64,000 bases of DNA, from the NCBI GenBank assembly GCA_025677815.1, contig JAIXMP010000014.1:806001-870000 (forward strand), in the 5' to 3' direction. This stretch comes from Phascolomyces articulosus. Lineage: Eukaryota; Mucoromycota; Mucoromycetes; Mucorales; Lichtheimiaceae. The notes beneath the pieces are model-generated. The model saw only the letters and a list, made by a program, of their open reading frames with translations. It was not told the origin of the DNA and searched no databases. Numbering within the stretch: the first letter of the stretch is position 1; each line of letters starts with the position of its first letter. The position numbers were made by a program, and so were the translations under genes. Shown here in pieces: positions 34,757 through 47,104 of this stretch.

Positions 34757-37700
34757 AGCATATATCATTTCCACATTAAATCTGTACTTTTTCTTTTGAG
34801 TCGTGATGATTTCTAATATATTAGAATGGAAAATGATGTATATTATTAAGCATCTTGTTTTTCAAGAAATGTAGGCAGAATAGTGTTCAGGTCCCCAATC
34901 AATACATAGCATTCATGGTACAACCAAATCTATATAATACACTATGTTGATCCGTTTCACAAACAAGATATCCAGATTCTTCTTTTTTATTTTAAAACCT
35001 TATACATAATAGCCGCGGGTTGAACGATCGGGATTTCCATATTTACTTATCTTCTAAAGATGATGACCAGAGTATTTCCTTTCCTTATACGTTTCTTTTA
35101 TCATTATATAGTAGTTATAAAAAATGATAACCATCATTTTAATGATAACTCAAAAATAGATAGCAATGGCTGATAGCAATAGCTTCTTGATTATGTACTT
35201 TTTCTATTTATAACAAGGAATATGAAATCAATGATATATCAGGACGCTATTATATAAAAAAAACATTATTGGCAATAAGCCTCGTTATTATGTAAAAAAA
35301 GAGTTCTCATCCTTTCTCAATATAACTTGGTAACTAATAATTGTTAGGATAATAAGGTTTAAACACAAGAATAAGAAAAAGAAACACACAAGGAGAAACA
35401 ATAAGGTATATACGCATGTTTAATTGCAGGGTAATGCAGCAAAGGTATATTTTTTCAATAGTCAGTAGCATAACTTTATTCTTTAAAAAAAACATCATAC
35501 ATATGCTGGTTGATTAATTTTACTTTTGTGAACAGGTTATAATGTTCCTCACGAAACTTTTTCCAACTCTCTCCTTTTTATATAAATATATATATATATA
35601 TTCTTGTTTGTCTGTCATTCAAAGTAACTATCTACAAACATGCATGGGAAAGGTATCTTATTGAATATTTTCACACTATTGTATAATTCATAGTCTTCCT
35701 TAGTAATCTATATAGTAAGGTATGTTAAACCTTATCTTTTATATATGTTATTATATAATTTTGTAGATAACCAACCAACCAGCAGTTTATAATCTAAAAT
35801 TAAAAGAGAGCGAGCCAACACATCATTTCAATGGGGAATTCCATATCTTCTTAGATATGCACTTTTTTCTATTTTTAAATGAATGATTAGATATCAAAAA
35901 AATATAAACTTTTACCTCGTGGTATTGCATTTATAGAACAATTGGTAATTTTACTACTTTTTTTTTTGTTTTGCTGAGCCATTGCTATTCATCTAAAAGT
36001 AAGGAAGATAGCTATATAATGTGAATAAATTGAATCCCTCCTTTGATAGATCGATATGTGTAACATCACGACGATAGAAAAAAAATTGCAGATACTTCAT
36101 TAATTAACTTTTAGTGTAATAAAGTACGTTAAACAATCCTCTCTTTTGATAAACGAAGCAAGTGCCGTAACATTATAAGAATGTATCACTGTTATTCTAC
36201 ATTTACATAATATTTGTTTGTCCACATTTGATCAAGAGAAAAAAAAGGAACCGTCGGGATCATCATGATCAACAAGTGCGCGGACATATGTATATTGTTA
36301 CAAAGAATGATATAAATACTGCAGTACCGGACATCCTTTATTATTAGTTATTATTTCTTTTGAGAAAAAAAACGTGATGGATCAATCAAGATCGATCTTC
36401 AATATATCAAGTATTACAGTACCTTAGTCCCACTACCCGGTTATAGAATGAAAAGAAAAAAGCTATGGTGATGATAGTCATTTTGGTCAATGTGTACATA
36501 ATGTTGACGCACGGGTATATGACTTTTTCTTTATATTTTTAGGTGACTACTACTGTTATCCTCCCTAAATATATTTATATCAAAATTCGTGGAAAATTCA
36601 GTATCCTAAAAAAAATATTATAATGCGTCAATGTTCTATAGGTTATCTTTTAATTTTGGGTCTGTAAGATACCAATAACTCAGATTCAACCATTTGGAAT
36701 GGTAGATTGTGTGTACATCTTCTATAAAAGGTTACTCGTACCAAACCGGCCTACTTTCTTCTTAAAGTATAACGCAAAAGAAAAACTTTGTTTTTTCATT
36801 TTTAGGTTATTTTATTCTTATAAAACACAAGATGGAATCGTTCCTTCATTTAGTGTTGTTCCGTGACCGGAACTAATTTTTAGACACAAGCCATTTTGTT
36901 CTTTTTCTCTTACAAATCAAACCATTTTACTTATAAAGAAATTGATCGACTTTTTATTTTTTGGAATTTGGAAGACAGACTGGGATTTTTTTTTTTTTTT
37001 TTTTTTTACAAATAAATCCCAGGTTTTACAGTTTTCGATTTTTTAATGTTTATAATAAATAATAATAGTAGATTGATATTCCATGATTGATGATGAAGAA
37101 GTATTCTTGTTGAGATATTACATCAAAAGAAACTATTTAGTAATAAACGGTCTCACAAGATGTTGAGTATAATTCATCATCGTCCGGAAGTTGAGAAGAT
37201 AGAAATTATGATTATATGGCTGATGTTGTGTTGTGTATACTTGTACAATCCGAAGGTTTTTTTTTTTTGTTCACACTAACTAGCTGGTCATATTTTATCC
37301 GAATAGAATTAGCCGTTCAAGTCCAGTTGCATACGTATGCATACGTATCCAGTAATCTTTTTTTTTCTTGTGTCATATAGACTATAATAATGGATCCGCG
37401 TTTCTATCTTACTATATATACAAAGAATGAGTTACATAGTAAAATAGTAGAATGAATCCTTATGAAAACATGTGAATAGGAAAAAAAAAGTTTATCTTTA
37501 TTTTTTTCGGTCACTATTACCGTTAATATTCATAGTACGTAGTAGGATTATATAATAATGTTTATCTTATCAGGTCTTATTATATAGAAACAAGAATAAA
37601 AATATATAAATATATATATATATATCTTAACTTAGATACCTTCCTCTTCACATCTCTTTATCATGTCATTTGTTATTATCTCTCTCTCTCTCTCAAATTC

Positions 37701-38210
37701 TATCTAGTAGTGAAAAAAAAGTAAAAAAAAAAATAGTCTCTCACGATAATGAGACATTCCCAATCCTTCATCTAAAAATATACGTTTCATCTCTCTTTCT
37801 CTCAAAGAAACCATCTTTTTTTTAAGGGGGTGGTGTGAGATGTATTATAGTCGAATAAGAAGACTTTCTGACATTTCTTATTATAGGAGAAAGGTGGTGT
37901 AATAGTAGTCGTATGCATCTAGTGATTGTAGTATAGTATGAGTCGGGTGATATAGCCCATCATTTTCCGAATCATTGTTTTACATAAGAGTACACAACAG
38001 ATTGGTTCTTAATGGTAATTATTAATCAATCCATCAATATATGTCAGTAATAGAAGAGAAAGACAACAACACATAACGTTGTTGTATTAAAAAAAATCTT
38101 CTCTCATATTCTTTTTATGTAATGATTGCGATTTGCGTTTCTTATTACTTTTGAAAAGAGAAAACTAGATCTTCTTTTTTAAGCTGTAAACAGTACTTTG
38201 GTTCCATTCA
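34757..38210. other. Long AT-rich intergenic region
   Basis: 3.4 kb without a supported gene. Contains T and A runs (for example ~36990-37009), TA and TC microsatellites (35588-35602, 37612-37624, 37681-37694) and a 12-bp palindrome GCATACGTATGC at 37329-37340. Confidence 0.55.
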
Positions 38211-38219
38211 AGTTACACA

Positions 38220-38829
38220 GGCCAATAGGTTGGTATGAGTGCGGTTACACTACAAGTAAGTGTGGGGAAAAAAGTATAAAATATACATCGACCGTATTTA
38301 TATCGAGTGTGAAATAAACTTCTTTCCTCTTTCTTTCTTTCACTTCTTCCTCAATTCTCAACTTTCAATTCATTCTTTCTATTTCTTACTTGAAAAAATT
38401 TACATATATATATAAAAAAAAAGACCATACAAAATTCAATTTCTCTTAAATCAAAGAAAATTGAATATCCGTACTAGAACTCAACTACAGAAATAATTAT
38501 CAGCTGATAATTGAAACCATAGATATAACAATTTTGACAACGCGTTTATAAAAACGATATCTTTTCTTTTCTCTTATACATATTTTTCCCCAACATAAAA
38601 CTTCCTTTTTTATCCAATTTTTTTTAACCTTATATAACTACCAATTACGGTATGTTTGTGTTTTTATATTTATATATATATATAAAAGAAGTCTATTTTT
38701 TTTTAAAAAAAAAGAGATGATGATACGTTTCTTTTTCCTTTCATGATCTGACAAAAAAAAATATAGGTCAACAACAACACAAAAAAAAACCTTAGAGAAT
38801 CCCATTTCATAGAAAACAGAGAAAAAAAT
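38220..38829 (+). promoter_or_regulatory. Promoter and spliced leader of HET gene 2
   Basis: A GCCAATAGG CCAAT-type box lies near 38221, and a TATA-like AGTATAAAATATA near 38273. A leader intron is predicted at 38650-38766 (donor GTATGT after TTACG, acceptor TATAG before GTCAAC), leaving a 63-nt A-rich stretch before the ATG. CT-rich tracts between 38320 and 38390 suit the transcription start zone of filamentous fungi. Confidence 0.4.
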
Positions 38830-40566
38830 ATGTATATTACATACGAATCAACCCAATGGGCCAAGGATCCAAGTGATCCTATTCGAATTGGACAATTTGT
38901 CTTACCACCTGGAAGAATGCCTGAAACATTACCAAAACCCGACTTTATGCCTAGCAAATTGATTCGTACATCGGACATGAAAGTCGTTTCTGGTACTCAA
39001 GTCAATGAAGGCTATTGTGCTTTTTCTTATGCATGGAGTCAATCCGGTGATATCCTTGTGGATCCAAGGACAGGCAAAAAGAATCGATTCGATCAAGGAA
39101 AACACAAGTTAATTCGACCTACAGCATCCAAACAACACCCTGGTAATGTAGAAGAATATGTGCGATTCGAAACTATTATTCAACAAATTTGTCGTGATTT
39201 CAACATAAAATACGTCTGGTACGATGCTTTATGCATTGATCACAACAATTTGGAAGAAAAGCATCAAGATATTGGACAAATGCATCGTATCTATTACAAT
39301 GCCTATTGTGTAGTGGCCTTGGTACCAGAATTTTGTATCAAAGTCAAGTCAAGTCGAGAAAGAAAACGATTATCACAACAAGATGAAACAGCCGATACGT
39401 ATTGTCGATTCTTAGATGCTTTGGACGAAATACCCACAGCTGCATGGTCGAAACGATTATGGACACTAACGGAAGCCATCCAATCTCAAAATCTGATCTA
39501 TGTTGGACAAAATGTACATGTATTTTCAGATCAAGAAGTCCCAGGTGTCAAACATATTTCTCAAGTCAAACAAAGGTTTGCTCGATGGAATGTTGGTACC
39601 ATGTTATTCTATGCTCATAAAAGAACCAGTACCAGTGATCACGATCGTGTCTTTGCCATGGCCAATCTTTTCCCTGATTTAATGAAACATATCTCCATTG
39701 ATTATGATCAACCATTTGAGGATTTAATGATTCAATTCTACAGTCTGTTGGCGAAAAAATGTATCACCATTTTATTTTTTGGATCACATAAAAAATACAA
39801 AGGAAAAGCAACAATTTATCAAAACGCTCATGATGACGATCACAACAATGAGGCCATCGAGGATTATGATGCAACAAGCAACGACAACAAAAGCGATACC
39901 ATTTCTATTCGTGATGATTGTAATACCAATCATTTATTACCCTCCTGGACAGGCATTGAAGGTGAACATCGATTATTTGAATGGGGTGAAGCCATCACCA
40001 CTTTTAAAAATTATGATGTGGTTGGAAGAATTATGCGTGTCACTTGTACAAATATCACTAGCAATCCATCCAGTTATAATGATTCACTCACGGTTCGTTA
40101 CGAAGACTTGCCCGCCATTCCCATGGATCGACGTAATACAGATTCAGAACTCTGGATTACGGTTCAATTACCAGGTCAAGCAAGTCCCAAAAATATCAGT
40201 TTACATCCTAGTTTTTATGATATTGATGAAGAAGATTTGAATGCGATTTCTCAAGAACTTCGTAAATTATCAAAATTCATGCCAATTCACAAGAAAAACC
40301 TACGCTGGTCCGAGGCTTCTGAAATCGCATGTGGTATTGAATTCGACTTGACAGAAGATATGGGCGATGCTGATGATGAATGTGTCATTCTTTCGGGTAT
40401 CGTGTTCAATTCAAATTATTATTCCCATTTTAGAAGTCGTTATTATCCTGTCATTAAAAAACAACCCAATAATCACCATAAAGCCATTGGTGTATGTAGA
40501 GTATTTAAACCAGAATACTTTTTCACTGAACTTAATTTACCTGAACAAATATTTACCATTCAATAA
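38830..40566 (+). CDS. HET-domain protein 2
   Basis: Single-exon frame of 578 residues. HET-domain blocks are EGYCAFSYAWSQSGD near residue 59, then IIQQICRDFNIKYVWYDALC followed by IDH (family consensus LWIDALCINQ), DIGQMHRIYYNAYCVVALVPE and AWSKRLWTLTEAI. Two shared features show it is a paralogue of the minus-strand gene at 29009-30844: the MYITY start, and the HLLPSWTGIEG and HHKAIGVCRVF regions. Identity looks moderate, so the duplication is old. The middle holds an Asp/Asn-rich insert (DDDHNNEAIEDYDATSND). No membrane span or signal peptide is visible. A non-self or cell-death role is inferred only from the ascomycete family. The stop is followed by an AAT microsatellite. Confidence 0.8.
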   Translation: MYITYESTQWAKDPSDPIRIGQFVLPPGRMPETLPKPDFMPSKLIRTSDMKVVSGTQVNEGYCAFSYAWSQSGDILVDPRTGKKNRFDQGKHKLIRPTASKQHPGNVEEYVRFETIIQQICRDFNIKYVWYDALCIDHNNLEEKHQDIGQMHRIYYNAYCVVALVPEFCIKVKSSRERKRLSQQDETADTYCRFLDALDEIPTAAWSKRLWTLTEAIQSQNLIYVGQNVHVFSDQEVPGVKHISQVKQRFARWNVGTMLFYAHKRTSTSDHDRVFAMANLFPDLMKHISIDYDQPFEDLMIQFYSLLAKKCITILFFGSHKKYKGKATIYQNAHDDDHNNEAIEDYDATSNDNKSDTISIRDDCNTNHLLPSWTGIEGEHRLFEWGEAITTFKNYDVVGRIMRVTCTNITSNPSSYNDSLTVRYEDLPAIPMDRRNTDSELWITVQLPGQASPKNISLHPSFYDIDEEDLNAISQELRKLSKFMPIHKKNLRWSEASEIACGIEFDLTEDMGDADDECVILSGIVFNSNYYSHFRSRYYPVIKKQPNNHHKAIGVCRVFKPEYFFTELNLPEQIFTIQ

Positions 40567-42133
40567 TAATAATAATAATAATAATAGTGATAATGATAAA
40601 TTATATGCATTCTTCCCACCCCTCTCTCCACTCCCTCTTCTTTTTCCTCCTCTTTTTCAAAAAAAATAAGTTACCCATATATCATTTTCTTTTTTTTTCT
40701 TTCATCTATATTCCCTCTCTCTTCATGCCTTTAAAAAATTTGTAAATTCAGTAGTATTAGTAGTAGTATTAGTAGTATAGTATTCAGAAATATTCATGCA
40801 ATAAAATCAGTTTTCATCATTCATTCAACATATAATACAAAGTCCGGGTTTCATGTAAAATATTTCTCACAGATATAATAATGTAGGTTTCTAGATGAAT
40901 TTTTGGCAGATGCCTGCACGTTAGTACCAATTCCGCTCATTTATTATCTCAACGAGTCCGACCATGCATTGGTAGTAATTATTAGGTAAAAGATATAATT
41001 GATAACGAAATAAGATCGACACATTTGTCACCGTGGGTGAATCCAATTTCTCACCACAATACAGTATTAGGAGTAGTTATTAGTAAAAGAGTTTTTCCCG
41101 ACCGTGAACAAAAAAAAAGATATATATTTTCAATATGTTTTTTCGTCAAGGGTATAATATAAAAAATGGTAACTATAAAAGTGTTGCCTATTACTAAACA
41201 CACAAGATTCAAATGATATATATCTAAATGGATACTGTGTGTGGGTTTTTTTTATGTATATATAGAGTGCATATGCATGGAATTAAATGGTAAGTATTAT
41301 TCTTCTTATTGCTTCTATTAGAGAGAGAGATACATTGACTATAGATGATTAAGCCACTCACATGACTGTACCTACTAATTCACACACACACCCTCTCTCT
41401 CCCTCCCCATTTCATAAATAGGGAGAACTATATTACCTTAACATGTTGTCATGGCTATAAATTGTATAAAGTTTAAAGGAAAAACTCTAACATAATATAT
41501 ATAACTAAAACAAGGAGAGGGCCATCAAATTATATAAGGTTCACATTATTAGAAGCAGAGAATTGAAAAGAGGTATAATTATGTTTTGTTTATTTTAATT
41601 TCAAATATATCATTATTATTACGTGCATATTCCTTTTGAAATAGAAGAATGTAGTAATGGTATAATATATAGATAGGACGAGATGATATTTATTACATAT
41701 AGGGAGAACTATAATAATTCTATTAAAATAACATACATTTTAGGGTATTTGGATGAACTTTGTTCGAACTTTTGAACAGAAATGTCATGTTTTCAATAAA
41801 CGTCTTTCTTGTACTATGCCAATTTCTTAGTCTTGTTTATGTTTATCAAAGTTGAATGATACAACTAGATAGATATGTATTTTTTTTTAACATTGGCACT
41901 TTGAAACATCTGATAAAATCCTAGTTCATTCACTTTCTTAATACATGATGATAAGTTATTCAGTGGATAGTAATGGAATAATCCATCTTTAATAGTGGTA
42001 AACGACTTTATACACAAAGAAAAGCGCAAGATGGCGAAACAAAGATATGTGTTTGTCAATAATTCATCTAATGAACAACAAAAAAAACCTTCTTCCATGT
42101 AGGCATCATTCAAAACTACATGAAAATAACTTT
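40567..42133. other. Intergenic region before the Gypsy element
   Basis: AT-rich, with an AAT microsatellite at 40562-40586 and GTA-repeat-like sequence at 40749-40783. A minus-strand ORF (41865-42164) ends here and is interrupted by the Gypsy insertion at 42134; it has no recognisable domain. Confidence 0.5.
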
Positions 42134-42507
42134 TGTCGTAACTAAAAATAAGGGTTACTACCATTTCCTTTTTTAATTTATTTTTGTAACACCTTATCGC
42201 TGCTATCGTATTTGCATTTTATTATGCCACGTATTTATCATCCATCATCTTATTAATTATTCGAACACGTATTCAATTGACAGTCATGAACACGTATCGC
42301 ATCCTCCATTATTCCACGTATACATATTATTGTCATTAGTTTTATTATATAATTTATTATTATCACAAGTAGTTAGAAAACATATAAATACCCCTGACCA
42401 TTAAAACAATAAACGACATCTTTCACGTTACTCTTTATTTTATCACTACTCTTCTGTTATCTCCATTTCTATTGGCTTGGTATTGATCCGCCATAATTAT
42501 CACGACA
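42134..42507 (+). repeat. 5' LTR of the Gypsy element
   Basis: 374 bp with TGTCG/CGACA ends. TATAAATA at 42383-42390 is the likely U3 promoter and AATAAA at 42408-42413 the likely poly(A) signal, so R must be short. Confidence 0.95.
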
Positions 42508-42533
42508 ATTGGTAGCGAAAGAAAAGGTTAATA

Positions 42534-43622
42534 ATGTCTCAAGAAAACAATCCGTATAACGCTCAGAATTTTCAAGGGTATCGAGTACAACAGCCTATTC
42601 CTGATGAAGATACTTACATACCTAATGCCGCACAAGAAGTACTTACCACAACAAGACAAGAAGTTTCTTTCGAAGTTCCACAACCAAGACAAGTACAAGA
42701 AGTATCAGAACAACAACCAAATAACGATATTGCCACTCTCATCCAAGCGTTAAAACAAGTTCTAACCAAGAAAGACTCCGCTCCCATTTTCCGTGCCCGC
42801 ATACGTGAACCTGACACGTATCATGGTGATAGAAGTTTGGACGCCGCTATTGGTTGGGCTCGATCAGTGGAACGATACCTTACGATGGCTGGACTGGATG
42901 GAACGCAATGGGTAGCTTATGCTACCACCCTGCTGCGCGACGAAGCAGACACATGGTGGCGTCAACAGGAGCTTCTGGGTGATTGCAAGCAATGGTTGGA
43001 CTTCAAGAAACGGTTACTTGCCAATTTCAATCCTCCCAATCATGCACAATTAGCTCGTGATCGTTTGGCCGCTCTATTCCAAACAAGTACCGTTGCCACT
43101 TACGTGTCTCAGTTCCAAGCTGCCTGGTCATCGGTACCATCAATGAGAGATGAAGAAGCTTTGGACCGTTTCCAACGAGGATTAAACCCAAGCATCCGTT
43201 TACAAGTCATGACCCGGTTCCCAATGAATACTGACGAAGCAATGCGGTTAGCATTAGCTGTTGAAGCAGCTCAACAATATAGCCAACCCATCCAAATAGA
43301 AAATAATCATCCCTCGTTCCAACAACGTCCTTATCAACAACAACAATTTGCACCCGAGTATCTCCGTTCATCTGGTATTGCGCCGATGGATTTGGATGCT
43401 ATCCGACCAAGAAGACAAGGTTCAAACTGGCGTTCATCAGATCGTGGTGGTAACAATTGGCGTGGTCCAAATAACTTCCGTGTTGGTAACAACGACGAAA
43501 AGGACTGCTACAATTGCGGTGGTTTCGGTCACATCGCACGTTTCTGTCCGTCACCACGACGTCAAGGTCGTCAAGGTCAAACCCGATCCAACCAGGGAAA
43601 AGGTCAAACGCGTCGGGATTAA
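42534..43622 (+). CDS. gag: Gag of the Gypsy element
   Basis: 362 residues. The N-terminal ~80 residues are Gln/Pro/Glu-rich. A retrotransposon-gag capsid domain follows (about 80-260): TYHGDRSLDAAIGWARSVER, ADTWWRQQELLGDCKQWLDF and RDRLAALFQTSTVATYVSQF. Near the C-terminus is one CCHC zinc knuckle, CYNCGGFGHIARFC, for RNA binding, in a basic Arg/Gln-rich tail. The start ATG is 17 nt after the primer-binding site. A slippery heptamer 19 nt before the stop (43595-43601) probably sends a fraction of ribosomes into pol. Confidence 0.93.
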   Translation: MSQENNPYNAQNFQGYRVQQPIPDEDTYIPNAAQEVLTTTRQEVSFEVPQPRQVQEVSEQQPNNDIATLIQALKQVLTKKDSAPIFRARIREPDTYHGDRSLDAAIGWARSVERYLTMAGLDGTQWVAYATTLLRDEADTWWRQQELLGDCKQWLDFKKRLLANFNPPNHAQLARDRLAALFQTSTVATYVSQFQAAWSSVPSMRDEEALDRFQRGLNPSIRLQVMTRFPMNTDEAMRLALAVEAAQQYSQPIQIENNHPSFQQRPYQQQQFAPEYLRSSGIAPMDLDAIRPRRQGSNWRSSDRGGNNWRGPNNFRVGNNDEKDCYNCGGFGHIARFCPSPRRQGRQGQTRSNQGKGQTRRD

Positions 43623-43640
43623 AGGGAGTCCCTTCGCGTT
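43595..43640 (+). promoter_or_regulatory. -1 programmed frameshift signal
   Basis: In the gag frame the codons read G-GGA-AAA (43595-43601), a canonical X-XXY-YYZ heptamer. A 5-nt spacer follows, then a stem-loop. Its outer stem is AACGCG (43607-43612) with CGCGTT (43635-43640). After a 2x2 internal loop the inner stem is GGGA (43615-43618) with TCCC (43629-43632). The gag stop (43620-43622) lies in the loop. After slipping, AGG-TCA-AAC continues directly into pol. Confidence 0.75.
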
Positions 43641-46600
43641 CATATCCATCCCTTAATGCTATTCAAGAAGGAGAACGAGTGGAGCCAGAAGGAGAACTGA
43701 TCGATTTATCGGAAGGACAAGATGCTAGTTCCTCGTTGCTAGCCCAAACATTAGAGGCAGATAGTAGTTACTTTGATTCATTATTGTCAATAAAAGAAAC
43801 TGATTTACCACTGTATTTAATGTCGTGTAACGGTCGTGATGTAAAAGTATTGATTGATTCTGGCGCTTCGGGTAGCTATGTATCGACAAAAGTTGCTATG
43901 GGTCTGCCAACTATATTCGTACAAGGTCGTGATGTTGAAACTGCTGGTGGTCATCTTTTATCCATCAACAAGCAAGCTACATTGGCACTGGAGGCACAAG
44001 GTTATAAACATAAGGCTTCAGCATATGTTCTTGATACAAAGTTTGACCTAATCCTTGGTCGTGATTGGCTCAAAACTGTTCAACCTACACCTGATTGGGA
44101 GCTCGATACATGGAAGATCCATAAAAATAATCAAGAATATATTCTTCGTCCTTATCACAAGCGCTCTATTCCTGAATTGTCGTACCTTCTATCTCATCGC
44201 CAAGTTCAACGGATCGATCGTAAAAAGAATATGGGTGAAATATTCTTGTGTTATGTGAAACCAGAGGCTGTTGTGTCCAAGGAGTTACCAAACAAGGAAG
44301 TGGAATCGCTAGTAGCTGAATACAAAGATGTGTTCCAAGATCAGTTACCAGGATTGCCTCCAGTACGAGAAGTTGAACATGCTATTGAAACTGGTAATGC
44401 TGATCCAATCTCCAGACCACCTTTTAAAATGAGCCCTTTGGAGTTGGATGAACTTCGTCGTCAATTAAAGGAGCTTCTTGATTTGGGTCTCATTCGTCCA
44501 AGTAAATCAGATTGGGGTGCACCAGTTTTATTCGTTCGGAAGGCGGATGGCAGTATGCGAATGTGTGTGGATTATCGTGCTATTAACCGATTGACTAAAC
44601 GTCAGTCTACTCCACTTCCAAGAATCGATGAATGCCTCGAAAAGTTGTCAGGTGCGCGCTTTTTCAGTTCGATCGATTTACGTAGTGGTTATCATCAAGT
44701 CCGTATTACTGAGGAAGATATACCAAAAACTGCTTTCAATACTCGGTATGGATCGTTTGAATTTTTGGTATTACCGTTTGGTCTCACGAATGCACCACCA
44801 ACTTTCCAACGCCTTATGAATTCGGTTCTGGGGGATCTTTTGGACAAGTCAGCTATGTGCTATCTGGATGACATTTTAATTTTCAGCAAAACCAAAGAAG
44901 AGCATGAGCAGCACGTTCGACAAGTACTGGATAAACTACGTGAGGTCAAACTTATTGCCAATTTAAAGAAGTGCGACTTGTTCAAGACCGAGTTGGAGTT
45001 TGTTGGGTTTCGGGTTTCTGCTGAGGGTATTTTGCCATCAAAAGCAAAAATTAAAGCTATCCAAGAATGGCCACAACCGACTAATGTTCAAGAGGTTCGT
45101 CAATTTGTTGGTCTGGCATCACATTACCGTCGTTTTATTCAAGGATTTGCTTCCATGGCTGCACCTTTGACTGAATTGACAAAAGGTACGGGGGCGAAGA
45201 AAAGACCAATTGTTTGGAGTGATGTGTGTGAGAAAGCTTTCTTAGAAATCAAAGACCGCATGACTGCTGCCCCACTTTTGTTGCCACCCAATCCCGAATT
45301 GCCATACACTATCGAAACAGACGCGTCTGATTTTGGTGCTGGTGGTGTTTTATTACAGCAAGGACCTGATGGTATGATGCATCCTCTTGCCTTTGAATCA
45401 AAAAAGTTTTCAGTCGCGGAGCGTAATTTTCCGGCGCAAGAACGCGAGCTTTTGGCCATTTTGCACTGCCTTCGTCAATGGAGATGTTTCATCGAAGGGA
45501 GAGAGTATATAGTCCTGAGTGACCATCATCCACTCAAATACTTCCGTTCTCAAAAGAAACCGACCCCAAGACTGACCCGTTGGATTGCAGAAATTGAATT
45601 GTACGATCCAAACATTCAATACAAGCCTGGTAAGGAAAATCACGTACCGGATTTACTTTCAAGACGGGATGGTCCCGAGTGTGTCACGCATGAACCTTCA
45701 CTGGAACCCGATTATCTGTATGCTGTCAAAGCAATCCAAGAAACAGATTGGCCCAAATTCTATGCAAAACCAGAACAACATTGGCCTCCCATGTACAAGG
45801 ATATTCTCAAGAAACATAAGGACAAGTTTGTGGTAGAAAATAATGTTGTTTTCCGTTTTGTAAAAACTGTAAATGATGGAGTTAAAAGAGCTGAATTTGT
45901 CCTATTTGCCCGCCGTGCCGATTTGGTTCAAGATTTCCATAAATCATATGGTCATGCTGGTCGCACAACAATCCATCACTTAATGAAGACACGCTACTGG
46001 TGGCCCAATATGCTCTCTGATATTCAAGACTGGTTGACTACTTGCCCACAGTGCCAATTGGCGGCCAATGCTGATCGTAAGGTACACCATGCTCCTATGA
46101 AACCTCTGAATATACCGTCCGCTTTTGCTCGCTGGCATCTCGATTTTATTGGTGAATTACCCACCACCGTCAATAAAAATCGATGGTTACTTGTTGCTGT
46201 TGACTATGCCACCAATTGGACGATCTGTCGTGCTATTTCAGACGCCACTGGTGAAGCTATTGCTGACTTCATCTACACGGAAATTGTTCTCAAATTTGGT
46301 GCTCCTGCAGAAATTTTAACGGATCGTGGTGCCAACTTCATGTCCGGTGTATTAAACAGCTATTTGGGTCGCATCAAGGTCAATCATACGCTCACTAGTG
46401 CATTCCATCCCCGTACCAATTCTAAAGTGGAACGAACCAATGGTATACTGAAGCAAATGATACGCAAATATTGTAATGGAAGGATCCATCTTTGGGACCA
46501 ATTTGTTGAACCTTCCGTATTTGCCTGCAATGTTCGAAAGCATCGTACTACTGGGTTTAGTCCTTTTTTCCTCGTTTATGGTCAAGAACCTGTGTTGCCT

Positions 46601-47104
46601 GGTGATCATCTCCGACCATTCATGGATATTTCGGAATCCAGTCAAGAAGATTCACTTGCTGTCTCTAGTCGTGCTCAAGAAGTTCATCGTTTGCGTGAGA
46701 CTCGAGCGCGGGCTGAACAACGGTTAAAACAAAACGCTCTCAAGGATAAAGCACTCTGGGATGCAGCTTTAAAGCCTCAAAAATTTCTTGTGAACGACCA
46801 TGTTTTGATGCGACATGAAAACAAATTCAGCCTCGAATTTAACTGGAAAGGCCCCTTCAAAATCATTGCCTCAAGACCAAATCGCGACATCTACCAACTA
46901 GAAGACTTACATGGAAAAATATATGATTCTTGGGTTCATACCGATCGTCTCCGTCCTATTAATAATGATTCCGAAATTACTTCTGATCCTTGGTTTGACC
47001 CCACCGCCGCTCGCGCTGCTGAACGACGTTATATGCATGCTTCCAATCGAATTGCTTTGTTGTCCGAGGACGTACAACATTCTGGGGAGAGGATATTGTC
47101 GTAA
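43602..47104 (+). CDS. pol: Pol of the Gypsy element (PR-RT-RH-IN)
   Basis: Open from the -1 frame, giving about 1167 residues after the frameshift. Order of domains: aspartic protease (VLIDSGASGSYVS, then LILGRDWL); reverse transcriptase (FVRKADGSMRMCVDYRAINR, FSSIDLRSGYHQV, LPFGLTNAPPTFQ and the catalytic CYLDDILIFS); RNase H (ETDASDFGAGGVLLQQ, LSDHHPLKYF); integrase with HHCC zinc finger (HKSYGHAGRTTIHHL to CPQCQ) and DDE residues in WHLDFIGELP, EILTDRGANF and HPRTNSKVERTNG; and a GPY/F-type end, WKGPFKIIASRP. No chromodomain is seen. The stop codon TAA (47102-47104) lies inside the 3' LTR, so the last codons are LTR sequence. All catalytic residues appear intact. Confidence 0.95.

Noticed and set aside
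46911..47104. Chromodomain at the end of the Gypsy integrase
   Set aside because: The tail after WKGPFKI has no aromatic-cage pattern of a chromodomain.
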